A DNA stretch of 64,000 nt from Ditylenchus dipsaci (taxonomy: Eukaryota > Nematoda > Chromadorea > Rhabditida > Anguinidae). The stretch's first letter is position 1; every line of letters starts with the position of its first letter. Below the pieces are notes generated by a model, which did no database searches, had not been told where the DNA came from, and was given only the letters and a program-made list of their open reading frames with translations. Position numbers and translations under genes: made by a program. Shown piece by piece: positions 42,106 to 52,326 of the stretch. The stretch lies in NCBI GenBank assembly GCA_004194705.1, contig SADC01001318.1:977217-1041216 (forward strand), read 5' to 3'.

Positions 42106-42381
42106 AAAATTTGCAATTGTCGGATAAAACAGTGAAAATGAGACAATAGGACAATTGTCGGACAGTTGTCCAAACAATGGTCCGCGATTGCCATTGTTGA
42201 ACAATATACCGACCCTGGTTTATCTACCACAATCGTTTAAAATTTAAAAAAATTATGCGTTGAAACAAGTGTGAGGTCATAAAAATTATGAGTCTAGAAG
42301 GCAGTAAAAAATTTAATTAATGACAATAACAGTGTACAATGAGCTAGAGTTTAATTCAGCACAGAAAATAGGTAAACGGTT

Positions 42382-45300
42382 TTATTTCTTGCTCTCATCC
42401 TTGTCATCTACAGCTTCTTGTTCATCGGAATCATCTTCTGATGAGGAAGTTTCAGACAGCTGATCTCCCGCTCCCTGAAATGTTTTACAGTTCATTGAGG
42501 TAGGTGCGATATTTTAATAAATAACTATTCTTTCGCTGGAACTCGATTTCTCAGAAATTTTGAATTTTTTTTTGAAAAATGGACTTTTTCATTTTCATAG
42601 TGAATCGCTGGTGTATCCCAGTGAATTTGGTGATCGAATCGAAACACTTAAAGGGCATACCCGTGCGTTAAGGCGCGAACCAGCAGTTTTTTTCGAATTT
42701 TTTCGAATCGTCCCATTTTTCGCTCGTTCTGCGTCAAATCTGATATAGATGACCTTATACTGCTTTTAAAAACTAGACAGAAAACTAAAAAAATCCAGAC
42801 GAGAACGAATGTAAAAATTTGTCGAGAAAGAAAAGAACTGCTGGTTCGCGCCTTTTCTCCCATTGGGCACAATCATGCCCTTTAAAGGACCATGAAACTT
42901 GATAAGCACAGCAATTTGGAAATTTCGAATTCGCGCGGGACCACCCTAATTTTGTCAATAATGTTTTTGAATTAATTTTTTTGTGTTCATTGAAAATTTG
43001 AATTTAATCTATCTATCTTAACCAAATCAGTTTATGCCATTTAATTTATGAGTGGAATTTTAAGAAGTAGTTATGAATTTAAATAGTTATGGTATAAGTA
43101 GTTATGGTTCAGTGAAAGCAACATAAGTTGACCGATCTGGCAGTGTCGAGCAACATTGGGCTCGACTAGTAAACGGTTGTAAATTTTGAAAAAAATTTAC
43201 ATGCAAACAAAAAACAATTCGAAAACAATATTGACAAAATTAGGGTGGTCCCGCGCGAATTCAAAATTTCCAAATTGATGTGCTTATCAAGTTTCATGGT
43301 TCTTTAAGTATTACACAGTGGCGTAGCCAGAGGCAGGTGATTTGTACGTGAGTCCCATCCCCCGCGTCAGATACGCCCTCTGATACTAGCCGATAAAGAA
43401 CGGTTTTGCAGTCAGAAATCAAGCTCCAGATTTCAGAATCTCAGCACCCTGGAGCACTCTAAGCCAGCTCTTTATGGTGATTTACAGTGTTTTTAATGGT
43501 TGGTTGGTTTATTGTTCGAGTCACGGACTCAAAAATTTCCCGGCCGTAACATCATGGAGTGTCTTGACTTTTAGAGAATTTCAGTCATTGGAAAGTCTAT
43601 TGGGAAAAATAGGTTAGTAATTTTGAGAGGTGGACTTTTAGAGCACCACAATGAAAAAGAAGGGCCGCAGGGTTAGCACACCACAAAGCATTCCGCTTAA
43701 AGAACTCTATACTTGTTGATGCAACTGAGAATTTGACAAATTCAATTGCGCGCGGACATTTCTATTTCGTCTCCCGCTGTATTCTTTTGAATTTCTATTT
43801 CGTCTCCCGCTGTATTCTCTTGAATCGCTCGAAATAACTCCAACGAGTACAGTGCAAGGCGAAATAAAAGTGTCCCGAGCGCATTTGAATTTGCCAAATT
43901 TTCATTTGCATCAACAAGTATGGTCCTTTAAATGGGCATGCCCACGCTAATAAGAGGTGGTGCCCGGGAATTCAAAATTTTTTTCTAGTCACTGGACTTC
44001 TGTACGGGTTTTTAAACTTGGTTTCTAACAAAACAAGGCCTAGAATTTAATTTTAGGTGTGGTTTTGTTAGAAACCAAGTTGAAAAATCCGTACACAAGT
44101 TCAATGATTAGGAAAAATTTTGAATTCCCGGCACCACCACTTATTAGCGTGGGCACACCCCTTTTAAAGGAGGCGGAAGCTGCTCAGGTTAAAAAAATGG
44201 CCTCGGTGGCACAGTGCGTAAGCGTTGTGTTTTTTGCCAAAATCGTGCGCAGATTTGATACCACCTGGTGGCACACAATTTTTTTGTTTGATCAATGTGT
44301 AAGGAAAATTTGACTTTTTTAACACGGTCAAGGCCGACCGTGTTAAACATCGCTTTTTACTCAGAATTTCATGCTGAGTAATTGCCAATGGATTTTTGTA
44401 AAAACTGATTTCTTGCGTCAAATTATTGCTCCGTAAGCGCGATGTTATTAATTTAAGACACGATTTGGTTTTTTTGTCATATCTTTTTTTCCAAGACTTT
44501 TAGATTGATCTCAGTGACCCATCTGGTGCAGAATTAACTGCGCTTCAAAATGAGTATATATGTTATGTCAATGTATCAAAGAGTCAAATAAAAAAGCGAA
44601 AAATGCCTACAGCCATGTCTTATTGGTCCGGATTTTCTTTGTATTATTGCTGAGTATATACCTTGTGCTGCAGTTTATTTTTATAGTCTTTATGTTTATA
44701 AGAAAAAGAAAATTCCCAGTGATTTTTTTAATCATATTCTTGCAAAATTCTTTTAAAATTCATAGCTAAGTTTCAAATTTTGAATTAATCTCGAGACAAA
44801 AAACATTTAAACATTAAATTTTTCGAGTTTTTTTTCTCAAAATCAAATTTTCATAAGCAAATCGACCACGCTGAGCAAGAATCTGGTGTCAGAATCAAAG
44901 GTTTGACCAGCGAAAAAAAATTTTACGTCAAATAATGTTTTTTCAAAAAATGATTACATATGTGTGAAGTCAATTTTTCTTATGTTTATTTTATAGATTG
45001 ATGGGCTTATTTGGTAGGAAAATGTTCCTGAGAATTTTCTCTTTCTTAGAAGCATAAAAACTATGAAAATAAACCGCAGCACAAAGTTTACTTAGCGATA
45101 ATACAAAGAAAATCCGGATTAATAAAACGGCATAGCGGCATTTCGTCAAAAAGTCTCATGTGAGACTTTTTTGACGAAACGTCTACGCACGCAATAAAAC
45201 TTTTTTATTTGACTCTTTGATAGATTGACACAAACATATATGCTCATTTTGAAGCTCGGTTAATTCTGCACCAAAGCTTTAAAAAAAAGATATGAAGAAA

Positions 45301-48300
45301 AAACCAAATCGTGTCTTAAATTAATAACATCGCGCTTACGGAGCAATAATTTGACGCAAGAAATCAGTTTTTACAAAAATCCATATGGACAGAATCACTC
45401 AGCATGAAATTTTGAGTAAAAAGCGACGCTGGTCACGGTCGGTGTTGTGTTCTTGAGTGCAGAGAGAAAGAGTGCAGAGCGAACCAACAAGATAATTTAT
45501 AACGGAAGGAATGATTGATAACAATAGAGAACAGAGGGACACGAGTCAACAGAAGACTCGATGTCCTGTCAAGACAAATACAAGTACGAATAACCTTTCC
45601 ACACAACAGTCGGCCTCGACCGTGTTCAGACCAGTGCCCGTATTCAGGGCGCAAAACGGTAAAAAATAGGACCGATTTTGGAACCGATTCTGTTCCATTT
45701 TCGGGCCTGTTTTTGGAACAGATCGGTTCCAAAATCGTTCCGATTTTGGAACCGATTTTTGTACCGATTTTGTAATAGATTTTTTGTACCGCTTGATTTG
45801 CCGATTGTTTTATCGTTTGTTGTACCGATGTTTGTACCGTCTTTTGTACCACTTGTTTTATCGTTTCTTATGCAGCTTGTTTCACCGGCTTTTGTATTGA
45901 TTTTGCCCAACTAGTCTCATACTAACTGAGAATGAGTGAGTGATAAGTGTAGTTTATAACAAATAACTGTAGAAATGTAGAGGGTTTTACCTTATATTTC
46001 TACAGTTAACGACAAGTCTCAGGTAATTGTGCGGGTTGTGGTCCATCCTATCATATGCAAAATGCAAAAAACCACCCGAAACACCCAAAACCAGTTAAAA
46101 CCACCCAAAACTAGCCAAAAAGCCTCAAGATTAGGTTTAATCCACACTTTTCAAGTTCGTGCATTTTAAAAAATTTTGCGGGAATTAAAGTATTAAGTCT
46201 GAACCATCCAAACCAAGTGGTCGTCCACTTGGATCAAAATTTTTATACGTTTTTCATGTTCCAAAACGTGTTTTCTGGACTAATTTGGGCATGCTGAAGA
46301 TGGTTTGACAGTGGTAAAATGCCGCTTTCTCGAGTATTTTTTGAGTATTGGGCGATAATTGACTTTGGTGAAATCAATTTTTGACCAAAAGTCAAAATTA
46401 TGTGAGAAAACGGCATTTTACCATTGTCAAACCATCTTCAGCTTGTCCAAATTAGTCCAGAAAACAGGTTTTGGAACATGAAAAACGTAAAAATTTTTTG
46501 ATCCAAGTGGACGACCACTTGGTTTGGCTGGTTCAATGTAACAAATTTAAATTCCCGCAAATTTGAATGGGAAAATTTCCATTTTTCTCATTGGGGACAG
46601 AGTGCGAGTGAGAAGCAGAGTGCGAGTGAGAGTAGAAGAGCTCCATTGGGGACTTAGCTTTACCTTAGACATGATCCCGAGAAGTACACTTGATCATAAA
46701 ATGCATCTAGGAGCTCTTTTTTCCCTGTTCATGTCAATGCCGTGTTCTTGTATTTCGTGGACAGTGTGATGTGCATTGAATTAAGCATGAAATTCTGTAC
46801 ACCTAAACGCAAATATGATGTGACACCCACATCTATGATATAGCCTCAAAATGGTTGGAGACTTGATAATGCACCAATAGCCGAGTGGATAAAGCTTCTA
46901 GCAATAAGTTGAGGCTCGAAAGTTCGATTCCCACTAGATAAAGCAAATTTATAATCGGTTCGAAAATGGAACAGTTGTCCCAAAATCGGTCCGATTATCG
47001 GTTCCGAAATCGGTTCCAAAATCGGTCCGAAAATCTATCTTATTTTCTGTCGATTTGCGCCCTGAATAGGGCACAGATTCGGAATCAGCGGCTCCAATTA
47101 CACTTAGAGATTGGCCGAACAAGCCAAAACAAATAGCGTGCCACCAGGTGGGATCGAACCTACACACGATTTTGGGCAAAAAACACAAATGCTTACGCAC
47201 TGTGCCACCATTGCTACTTTTTAACCCTGAATTGCTTACCGCCCCCCTCCCTTCCCCAAAGCCTTTCAAAACAGCAAAAATGGGCAGTAGGTGACTTTTA
47301 CTTAGATTATATGTCACAGTGGGTAAAGCGCTGGGTTTTGCTGTGCCAACACTAGAAACAATACTAAATACCACCTGTGGACAAATTCGATTTTTCAATT
47401 TTTATGCGGACAAATCCTCAAATTTTCACTGCGGGACAGAACCTGTGAGACTGCCAAAAATCACTTCTGAATCTTTTAACAGTACATATATTAGTTTTAC
47501 AGTGTAGAGAAGGGTCGATTTACCATTATATCTGTTGCCATGATTAGAAATCATGTCCCGTGGCTTCGGGGCACTTGTCCCGTGTCCCGCTGGAGTATGA
47601 GGGGAGTTTTTAAAAACATGCAAGCCAACCTTCTTGTACTTTTTCTTGTTCTTAAGCTTCTCTTTCCTTCTTTGCCGTTTTTGACGCTTTTTGGCTGTGC
47701 GAGCTTCTTCTGCCTCCCTTATTTTCTCATGTCTCGTCTCGAATTCTTCGTCAAGCTCTTTCTGGACTGCTTCTTTCTCAATGTACTCCAACCTGTTCAT
47801 TTCCTTTCGGCGATTGTTGCGGAAAATGTGGAACTCGGCACTCCCAGCTGCTGCACTTGATCCAACCACATTCCGAATAAAGTCTGCCGGAGATTTTGGC
47901 TTCAATTCTTCACGGCGCACAGGGACTGGTGCTGGTTTGTCCTGAAATTGATAAAAATGTCAGGGCTGGGAAAAGATTAATATCAAATAAGACCAACATT
48001 TTAAATATTTTATTAAATTAGCCAAGTCAAAAATCCCGAAAACCCGTTTTTTTACAGTCAGAAATGTTTAATCTCTCAGGACTCCAACACCTTGAAACAT
48101 CACAACTCCAGACCAGCTTTCTATGGTAATGTTTAATAATTCGGGATGGTTAGATGTGGGATATTCTGAGCATTAAAGGAGGAGTGAAAGCTGTATAGAG
48201 CAAGCATACGCCAGTGGCTGCGTACGGCTTTTTTACAGGCCCGGAAAAAAGTGCGATCCCACTATATTCACCTAGCAAGTCGGCGCTCTAACCATTTAAG

Positions 48301-49381
48301 CTATCGGATCGCCACAGGCCTGTTTCTTATTTATCTGCTATCTGCCTGTCTTACACCTATCCCCTTATACAAGACCGTCCTCGGTCTTTTCCATTACTGT
48401 CTACTACCGGCCAATGTGCTCTCTGCATATCCTTTTTGGCCGGCTTCTCAATCAGCAAGCATTCCACTAGGGGAAACATGTCCTCTGCCAGTGATCAGCG
48501 AAAGGAGGGGCAAGGTCAGGTCTGACAGCTAATCCCAACACTAAAGGAGGTGGACTGGCCAGCCGATAGAAGGCTGCCAACCACTCGCTGCTACCAGTAA
48601 GCGTACGCCAGTGGCCGCGTACGGCTTTTTTACAGGCCTGGGAAAAAATGGGATCCCACGATATCCTCATTGCAAGTCGGCGCTCTAACCATTTGAGCTA
48701 TCGGGTCGCCCCAGGCCTGTTTCTTATTTCTCTGCTATCTGCCTCCCTTACATAAGGAGATTGTCTCGACACGGAAGGATTATTTCAAGTTTTGTGTGGT
48801 TTTTGAGTCATATTTTGTTGACAGCTCGGTGTTGCGATCTCAGACAAAATTATGCAGAATCAAAAGTTGGATTAGCATCATCAATATCAAAATTTCGAAA
48901 TTCCTTCAAAAAACGCCCTAAAAACCAAATGCAATCAAAAAACTAAAAACTAATTTACTAAAGACTAAAAAAAACTAATCGACCTTTTTCATTGGCTTTT
49001 TTCCCTTTTCCATTTAAATTTTTAGAGCGTTTATTTGAAAGAATTTTGAAATTCTAATATTGATGATGCTCATCTAACTTTTAATTTCGCACAAGTCTGT
49101 TTGAGATTGCAACATCGAGTTGTCAACAAAACATGACTCCAAAGCCACATTTCATAAGCACAAATTTTGGATTAATCCTTTGGTGTAGAGACTATCTCCT
49201 TAACAGCTTCCACCACTCCTTTAAAAGAGCGCTTTGCTTGAATTATGCGCGCAAATTCAATAATTATTTGGATTAATAGACTTACAATATTCTTTTCCAA
49301 TCTGTTCAATCTTAGGCGAATTAGATCGTAAGCTGTTTTTGCCCTCCTCTCTTCCTCGGCTTCTCTGTCTTCTCGGGGCAT
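42382..49381 (-). CDS. PRKRIP1: PRKRIP1-like nuclear protein, 3 exons
   Basis: PRKRIP1 is a small nuclear protein found in catalytic spliceosomes, where its long helix bridges parts of the complex. Exon 1 (49381-49286) encodes MPREDREAEEERRAKTAYDL and ends LNRLEKNI. Exon 2 (47941-47630) encodes DKPAPVPVRREELKPKSPAD, then the family signature FIRNVVGSSAAAGSAEFHIF and RRKEMNRLEYIEKEA, then a long charged helix ending KNKKKYKK. A candidate exon 3 (42474-42382) encodes an acidic tail, GAGDQLSETSSSEDDSDEQE through DESKK-stop. All junctions are in phase 0, giving 166 residues against about 184 in mammals. AATAAA overlaps the stop. Exon 2 is certain, exon 1 likely; exon 3 is chosen for phase, acceptor and acidic character, across a 5.2-kb intron full of foldback elements. 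The alternative is read-through of exon 2 past 47630. Confidence 0.85.
42652..42881. mobile_element. TTAA-flanked foldback MITE
   Basis: Between TTAA sites (42648-42651, 42882-42885), with ends AGGGCATACCCGTGCG and ATCATGCCCT. Arms include GCGCGAACCAGCAGTTTTTTT and complement-like sequence. Shares its right TTAA with the next element. Confidence 0.72.
42886..43303. mobile_element. TTAA-flanked foldback MITE, GAATTCGCGCGGGAC subtype
   Basis: Between TTAA sites (42882-42885, 43304-43307), with ends AGGACCATGAAACTTGATAA and complement. Both arms carry CGAATTCGCGCGGGACCACC or complement. Confidence 0.8.
43701..43927. mobile_element. TTAA-flanked foldback MITE
   Basis: Between TTAA sites (43697-43700, 43928-43931), with ends AGAACTCTATACTTGTTGAT and CAACAAGTATGGTCCT. 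A 35-bp block with TTTCGTCTCCCGCTGTATTC is duplicated inside (43765, 43799). A truncated relative ends at 52597. Confidence 0.75.
43932..44163. mobile_element. TTAA-flanked foldback MITE, CCATGCCC/GGGCATG subtype
   Basis: Between TTAA sites (43928-43931, 44164-44167), with ends ATGGGCATGCCCACGC and GCGTGGGCACACCCC. The central TTGGTTTCTAACAAAAC hairpin is the same as at 10627 and 24232. It abuts the previous MITE, sharing one TTAA. Confidence 0.75.
44190..44285 (+). repeat. tRNA-derived SINE-like element (family 3)
   Basis: A-box-like GGTGGCACAGTGCGTAAGC and a degenerate B box GATTTGATACCACC, then TGGTGGCAC. The better copy is on the minus strand at 47140-47222. Confidence 0.55.
44321..45445. 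mobile_element. Foldback element with ~450-bp arms
   Basis: The left arm, from AACACGGTC through CGCTTTTTACTC and GTAAGCGCGATGTTATTAAT, is matched in reverse from about 44995 to 45445. Blocks such as GTATTATTGCTGAG/TAATACAAAGAAAATCCGG show that the arms run nearly to the centre (~44880). No ORF with family features. It lies in the PRKRIP1 intron. Confidence 0.7.
46200..46536. mobile_element. Foldback MITE with small palindrome at each end (CCAAGTGGTCGTCC family)
   Basis: Ends TGAACCATCCAAACC and GGTTTGGCTGGTTCA. Next to each end lies CCAAGTGGTCGTCCACTTGG, an almost perfect 20-bp palindrome. The arms include GAAGATGGTTTGACAGTGG and complement. A full sibling lies at 60300-60617; half-copies lie at 36719-36835 and 62540-62725. 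Confidence 0.78.
46866..46935 (+). repeat. tRNA-like sequence (A and B boxes), probably SINE-derived
   Basis: A box TAGCCGAGTGGATAAAGC and B box AGTTCGATTCCCACT resemble a Leu/Ser-type tRNA, but no matching acceptor stem or anticodon stem could be drawn. Confidence 0.4.
47140..47222 (-). repeat. tRNA-derived SINE-like element (family 3), good copy
   Basis: The minus strand reads GGTGGCACAGTGCGTAAGC (A box), a T-run spacer, GTAGGTTCGATCCCACC (canonical B box), then TGGTGGCACGC. The start and end GGTGGCAC is repeated. No proper anticodon arm. Confidence 0.55.
48201..48354 (-). repeat. tRNA-derived SINE, copy 2
   Basis: Same unit as 2237-2391, with a damaged A box. It lies in the PRKRIP1 intron, in the same orientation as the gene. 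Confidence 0.7.
48597..48751 (-). repeat. tRNA-derived SINE, copy 3
   Basis: Almost identical to 2237-2391, including GTAAGCGTACGCCAGTGGCC at one end and GCCTCCCTTAC at the other. 243 bp from copy 2, same orientation. Confidence 0.75.
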
Positions 49382-49775
49382 TTTGCTGTGAAATTAACAA
49401 AATAAGCGAAAAAAAATTCTAACTGACGAAAAAGAGAAAGTCCTAACAGGACGAGAATAGATTTGAAACATATATGTTACAGGATTATAAAATATGAGGT
49501 TCGGAAAGCGTAACTACTCATTTGCGCGCACTCGTTTGCGCGCACTCATTTGCGCGCAACTCATTTACGCGCATTCATGAGTGTCCGCCTCATTGTTTCT
49601 TAGAAATTTTTGGATTCCTAGTTTACATTTATGGGATTATAGAAACATTATTCACTGCTATTTTACCATTCGTCTGTATTTTCGCTCTATTATTATTGTA
49701 TTTAGTTTACCTCGATGAATATTAACGTGAATGATGTCTGACTAGCTAACATTCAAGCTCGAACTTAAAAAACAG

Positions 49776-49917
49776 TTCAACCTGCTAATAAGGTATGTCA
49801 ATGATGTTTAGCTTCAGATTTTAACTCAATACCCTGAATTTTACTTTTTTCAGGGGGTCGTGTCACTATCAAACAGAGGAGGGCAATACTTGATTGTCAA
49901 CTGCTACGAATAAAGTA
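49776..49917 (+). pseudogene. FLYWCH exon fragment, duplicate of 34074-34213
   Basis: After a TTTTTTCAG acceptor the sequence encodes SLSNRGGQYLIVNCYE and then a TAA. The flanking intron-like 80 bp is also shared with the copy at 34 kb, so the homology predates loss of coding capacity. Suggests that the outer element derives from a FLYWCH-MULE. Confidence 0.6.
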
Positions 49918-50125
49918 AGTGTCGTGTTTTGTTGAGCTCCACAGTATCGACGTCTTTATTAGGGAAATGACGCTTTTTTCTTATACGCTTTGCTGCCTGA
50001 CATGTGTGCTGCAACATATGTGCGAATGTTTCAAGTTTTGAAAAATATTGATCTTTAACCACAGTCAATTATGATCGGTAATTTTTTGTATGACATCACT
50101 CATGTGTAAAGAATCATTCATGTGT

Positions 50126-51912
50126 AATCGGCGACCAGACATTTTCCACTATTAGTGGAATTTGTCGCGCGACATATTCCACTATAATAGAAAATGTCGG
50201 CTAGAATCTGTCGCGCGACATTTTCTACTATAATAGAATTTGTCGCGCAACATTTTCCACTATTTTAGAATTTGTCGCGCGACATTTTCCACTATTTCAG
50301 AATTTGTCGCGCGACATTTTCCACTATTTCAGAATTTGTCGCGCGACATTTTCCAAATCTTTATAACACTGCTCTACATTCTAAAAAAATGATAATTTGA
50401 AAGTGATTTTTGATCACTTTTTTGCGAGTGTTTAACCTATTATAACTATATCAGATTTAACGTGATAGGAGTGCAAAAATGTGGGTTTAAGGAAAATTTC
50501 CGGTATATATGCTCTTTGGCACTGTGATACTCTAATACTATCTTTTCGTAGCTGTACTCTTTACAAATTGCAGTTCAGCCAAAAACATTTTTATTCAGAA
50601 CCTGAGCAAACAACAAAACGTACACTAACAATGAATAAGCACATAAAACATTATTCTTCGTCTGAACTTTCTGCTTCGCTTTCTTCAATATCGTCCAAAT
50701 CAGGATGCAGATCTTTGGCAAACCACAACGTTTCTTGAACCGAGCGAAGGAAAGAGACTAAATCTTCATTAGAGCAAATTTCGTTGAGCGATTTTTCTTC
50801 CCATTCCACAAGCAAGGCATGTAATAGCTCTTTTGATCGCTGCTGAGTAGCACGAATTCTACGAAATGGCTCTTCAGACTTATCTTCATGCCTAAAATAA
50901 CAGTGACCTTTACAATATATTCACAGTTAGTGTAAAAAACCTCTCAATTGCATGTCTGACAGCCTCCTCTTCTTCGATTTGAAACTGAATGACTTTGCTC
51001 CTATCTGGCTTACCCCCACCTGCAAAATGGGCTTTATATTCTCGATTCCAAGACTCCACTGAATTGTTAGTAACAGGCAGTTGAGCTCTTATGTACTTGT
51101 TGATGTTCCATGTATGTATTGGATAATTGGCAGGTCGCAGGCTCAATCCAGTGCCACGGAAAAGGTAAGTCTTCTGAAAGTAGTCCATAAACGCTAAAAT
51201 AGACGTGAAACTTTATCCACCATATGTTTATGAAAGTGTAAAACATACCAGCTGCTCGAGTTTGTTGTCCTAAAGTTGGAATCCCCTGGTAGATCAAATC
51301 ATTGAAAGCGTCCATTAAAACAATGTAACCGCGAATGACGTCTCTCAGTGGCAAATAAGCAATTTTCGAAAAGAGCACAATCCAATCTGCAAGATCGTTG
51401 CTGCTGTAGAAGCTTGCCATTCCATGCCCACACGGCTTTCCAACCATATTTGTTTCCTTCTGCTCGACTTGAACCTTGGATAAAAAGCTCATCTCTTCTG
51501 CATCAGAATCACTTGATGACATTTTAGCAATCTGAAAGAGCACTAACTATACGTCATCTAAATATTGATTTCCCTTCTAAGAGGGAGAATTATCGGAAAA
51601 AGAGAAAGTTAACTCAGAGAAAAAGTCATAAGAAAAAATGCGATGAGCAAAAATATATATACGACAGATCAAGAAGCAAAAACAGACTATTCTAACTGCT
51701 ACACAATAGTAGAAAATGTCGCGCGACAATTTCGACTAATAGTGGTAAATGTCGCACGACAAATTCTAGCCGACAAATTCTAAAATAGTGGAAAGTGTCG
51801 CGCGACAAATTCTAAAATAGTGGAAAATGTCGCGCGACAAATTCTAAAAATAGTAGAAAATGTCGCGCGACAAATTCTAAAAATAGTAGAAAATGTCTGG
51901 CTGCCGTGTAAT
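50126..51912 (-). mobile_element. MULE-like element with TGTCGCGCGACA tandem-repeat arms
   Basis: Arms at 50130-50355 and 51700-51905 are tandem units of about 32 bp, AATTTGTCGCGCGACATTTT then CCACTATTT, in inverted order, ending in CCAGACATTTTC / GAAAATGTCTGG. The core TGTCGCGCGACA is a perfect 12-bp palindrome. The interior holds one gene on the minus strand with intact frames (50651-51522). Ends and internal protein match Mutator-like elements, whose arms are often long. Confidence 0.78.
50651..51522 (-). CDS. MULE-derived 255-residue protein lacking the catalytic domain, 3 exons
   Basis: Minus-strand exons 51522-51249, 51193-50941 and 50891-50651 (TAA), in phase throughout and without any frameshift. 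The N-terminus is acidic (MSSSDSDAEEMSFLSKV). Then SSNDLADWIVLFSKIAYLPL RDVIRGYI (~46-75) matches the segment just after the catalytic Glu of MULE transposases. YFQKTYLFRG, YPIHTWNINKYIRAQLPVTN and NSVESWNREYKAHFAGG (~95-145) match the C-terminal MULE block (the W-x-N...TNN-x-VE-x-W pattern). The third exon is charged, with a final DLDDIEESEAESSDEE. The DDE residues that lie upstream in the family are absent: the arm of the element starts only ~180 bp before the ATG. It may be a truncated accessory protein, a remnant in a non-autonomous element, or a co-opted product; expression is unknown. Confidence 0.8.
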
Positions 51913-52326
51913 CCACCATTAAAAGGCTTTTTGTAATTTAGATTTTGAGTCTTCTGCCATTAACGCATAAGATGAGGTTTTCGAAGATTTCGCTATAAGC
52001 TATTCTCGGTTTCATTTGCCGAAGAACACATTTGCCAATGTTGAGGCAAGATTATTATTTGTTCATCATTGAAATTTATTGTTTTTAGTCAAAGCACCTT
52101 TGCGCCGCTCATGATGATTCTAATGACCACGATTTCCTATTCACCATATTTCTAAAAATTATTATTTCTTAATCTTTCTCAACTCAATAAGTCTTAATTA
52201 TTCTTAATCAGGCCGCCGGAAAGTTATCTTAGTTCACCAGCGGTTATTCATAATATTATACGTTTAATGGAGGCGGGCACTCATGAGTTGCGCGCAAATG
52301 AGTGCGCGCAAATGAGTACGAACCTC

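Larger units (their letters stand above)
45634..47072. mobile_element. Foldback element with GGAACCGATTTTGG tandem arms
   Basis: Ends GCCCGTATTCAGGGCGCAAA and TTTGCGCCCTGAATAGGGC. Arms (45660-45860 and 46950-47040) are tandem GATTTTGGAACC/GGTTCCAAAATC units. The CCAAGTGG MITE at 46200-46536 is nested inside. Confidence 0.68.
49496..52326. mobile_element. Outer inverted-repeat element (ACTCATTTGCGCGCA arms)
   Basis: The left arm (49496-49592) and right arm (52262-52326) carry tandem ACTCATTTGCGCGCA or complement units, then GAGTGTCCGCCTC / GAGGCGGGCACTC, with AGGTTCG / CGAACCT at the outer limits. TGCGCGCA is a palindrome. The interior contains a FLYWCH exon fragment (49776-49917, plus strand) and a second, nested element (50126-51912). 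No target duplication could be fixed. Confidence 0.68.

Noticed and set aside
45433..45914. 139-codon minus ORF and overlapping plus ORFs
   Set aside because: Translation of the tandem GATTTTGGAACC arm of a foldback element.
50130..50355. Regularly spaced palindromic repeats that superficially resemble a CRISPR array
   Set aside because: Spacers are themselves near-identical, the array is matched by an inverted copy at 51700-51905, and the genome is eukaryotic; it is a transposon arm.
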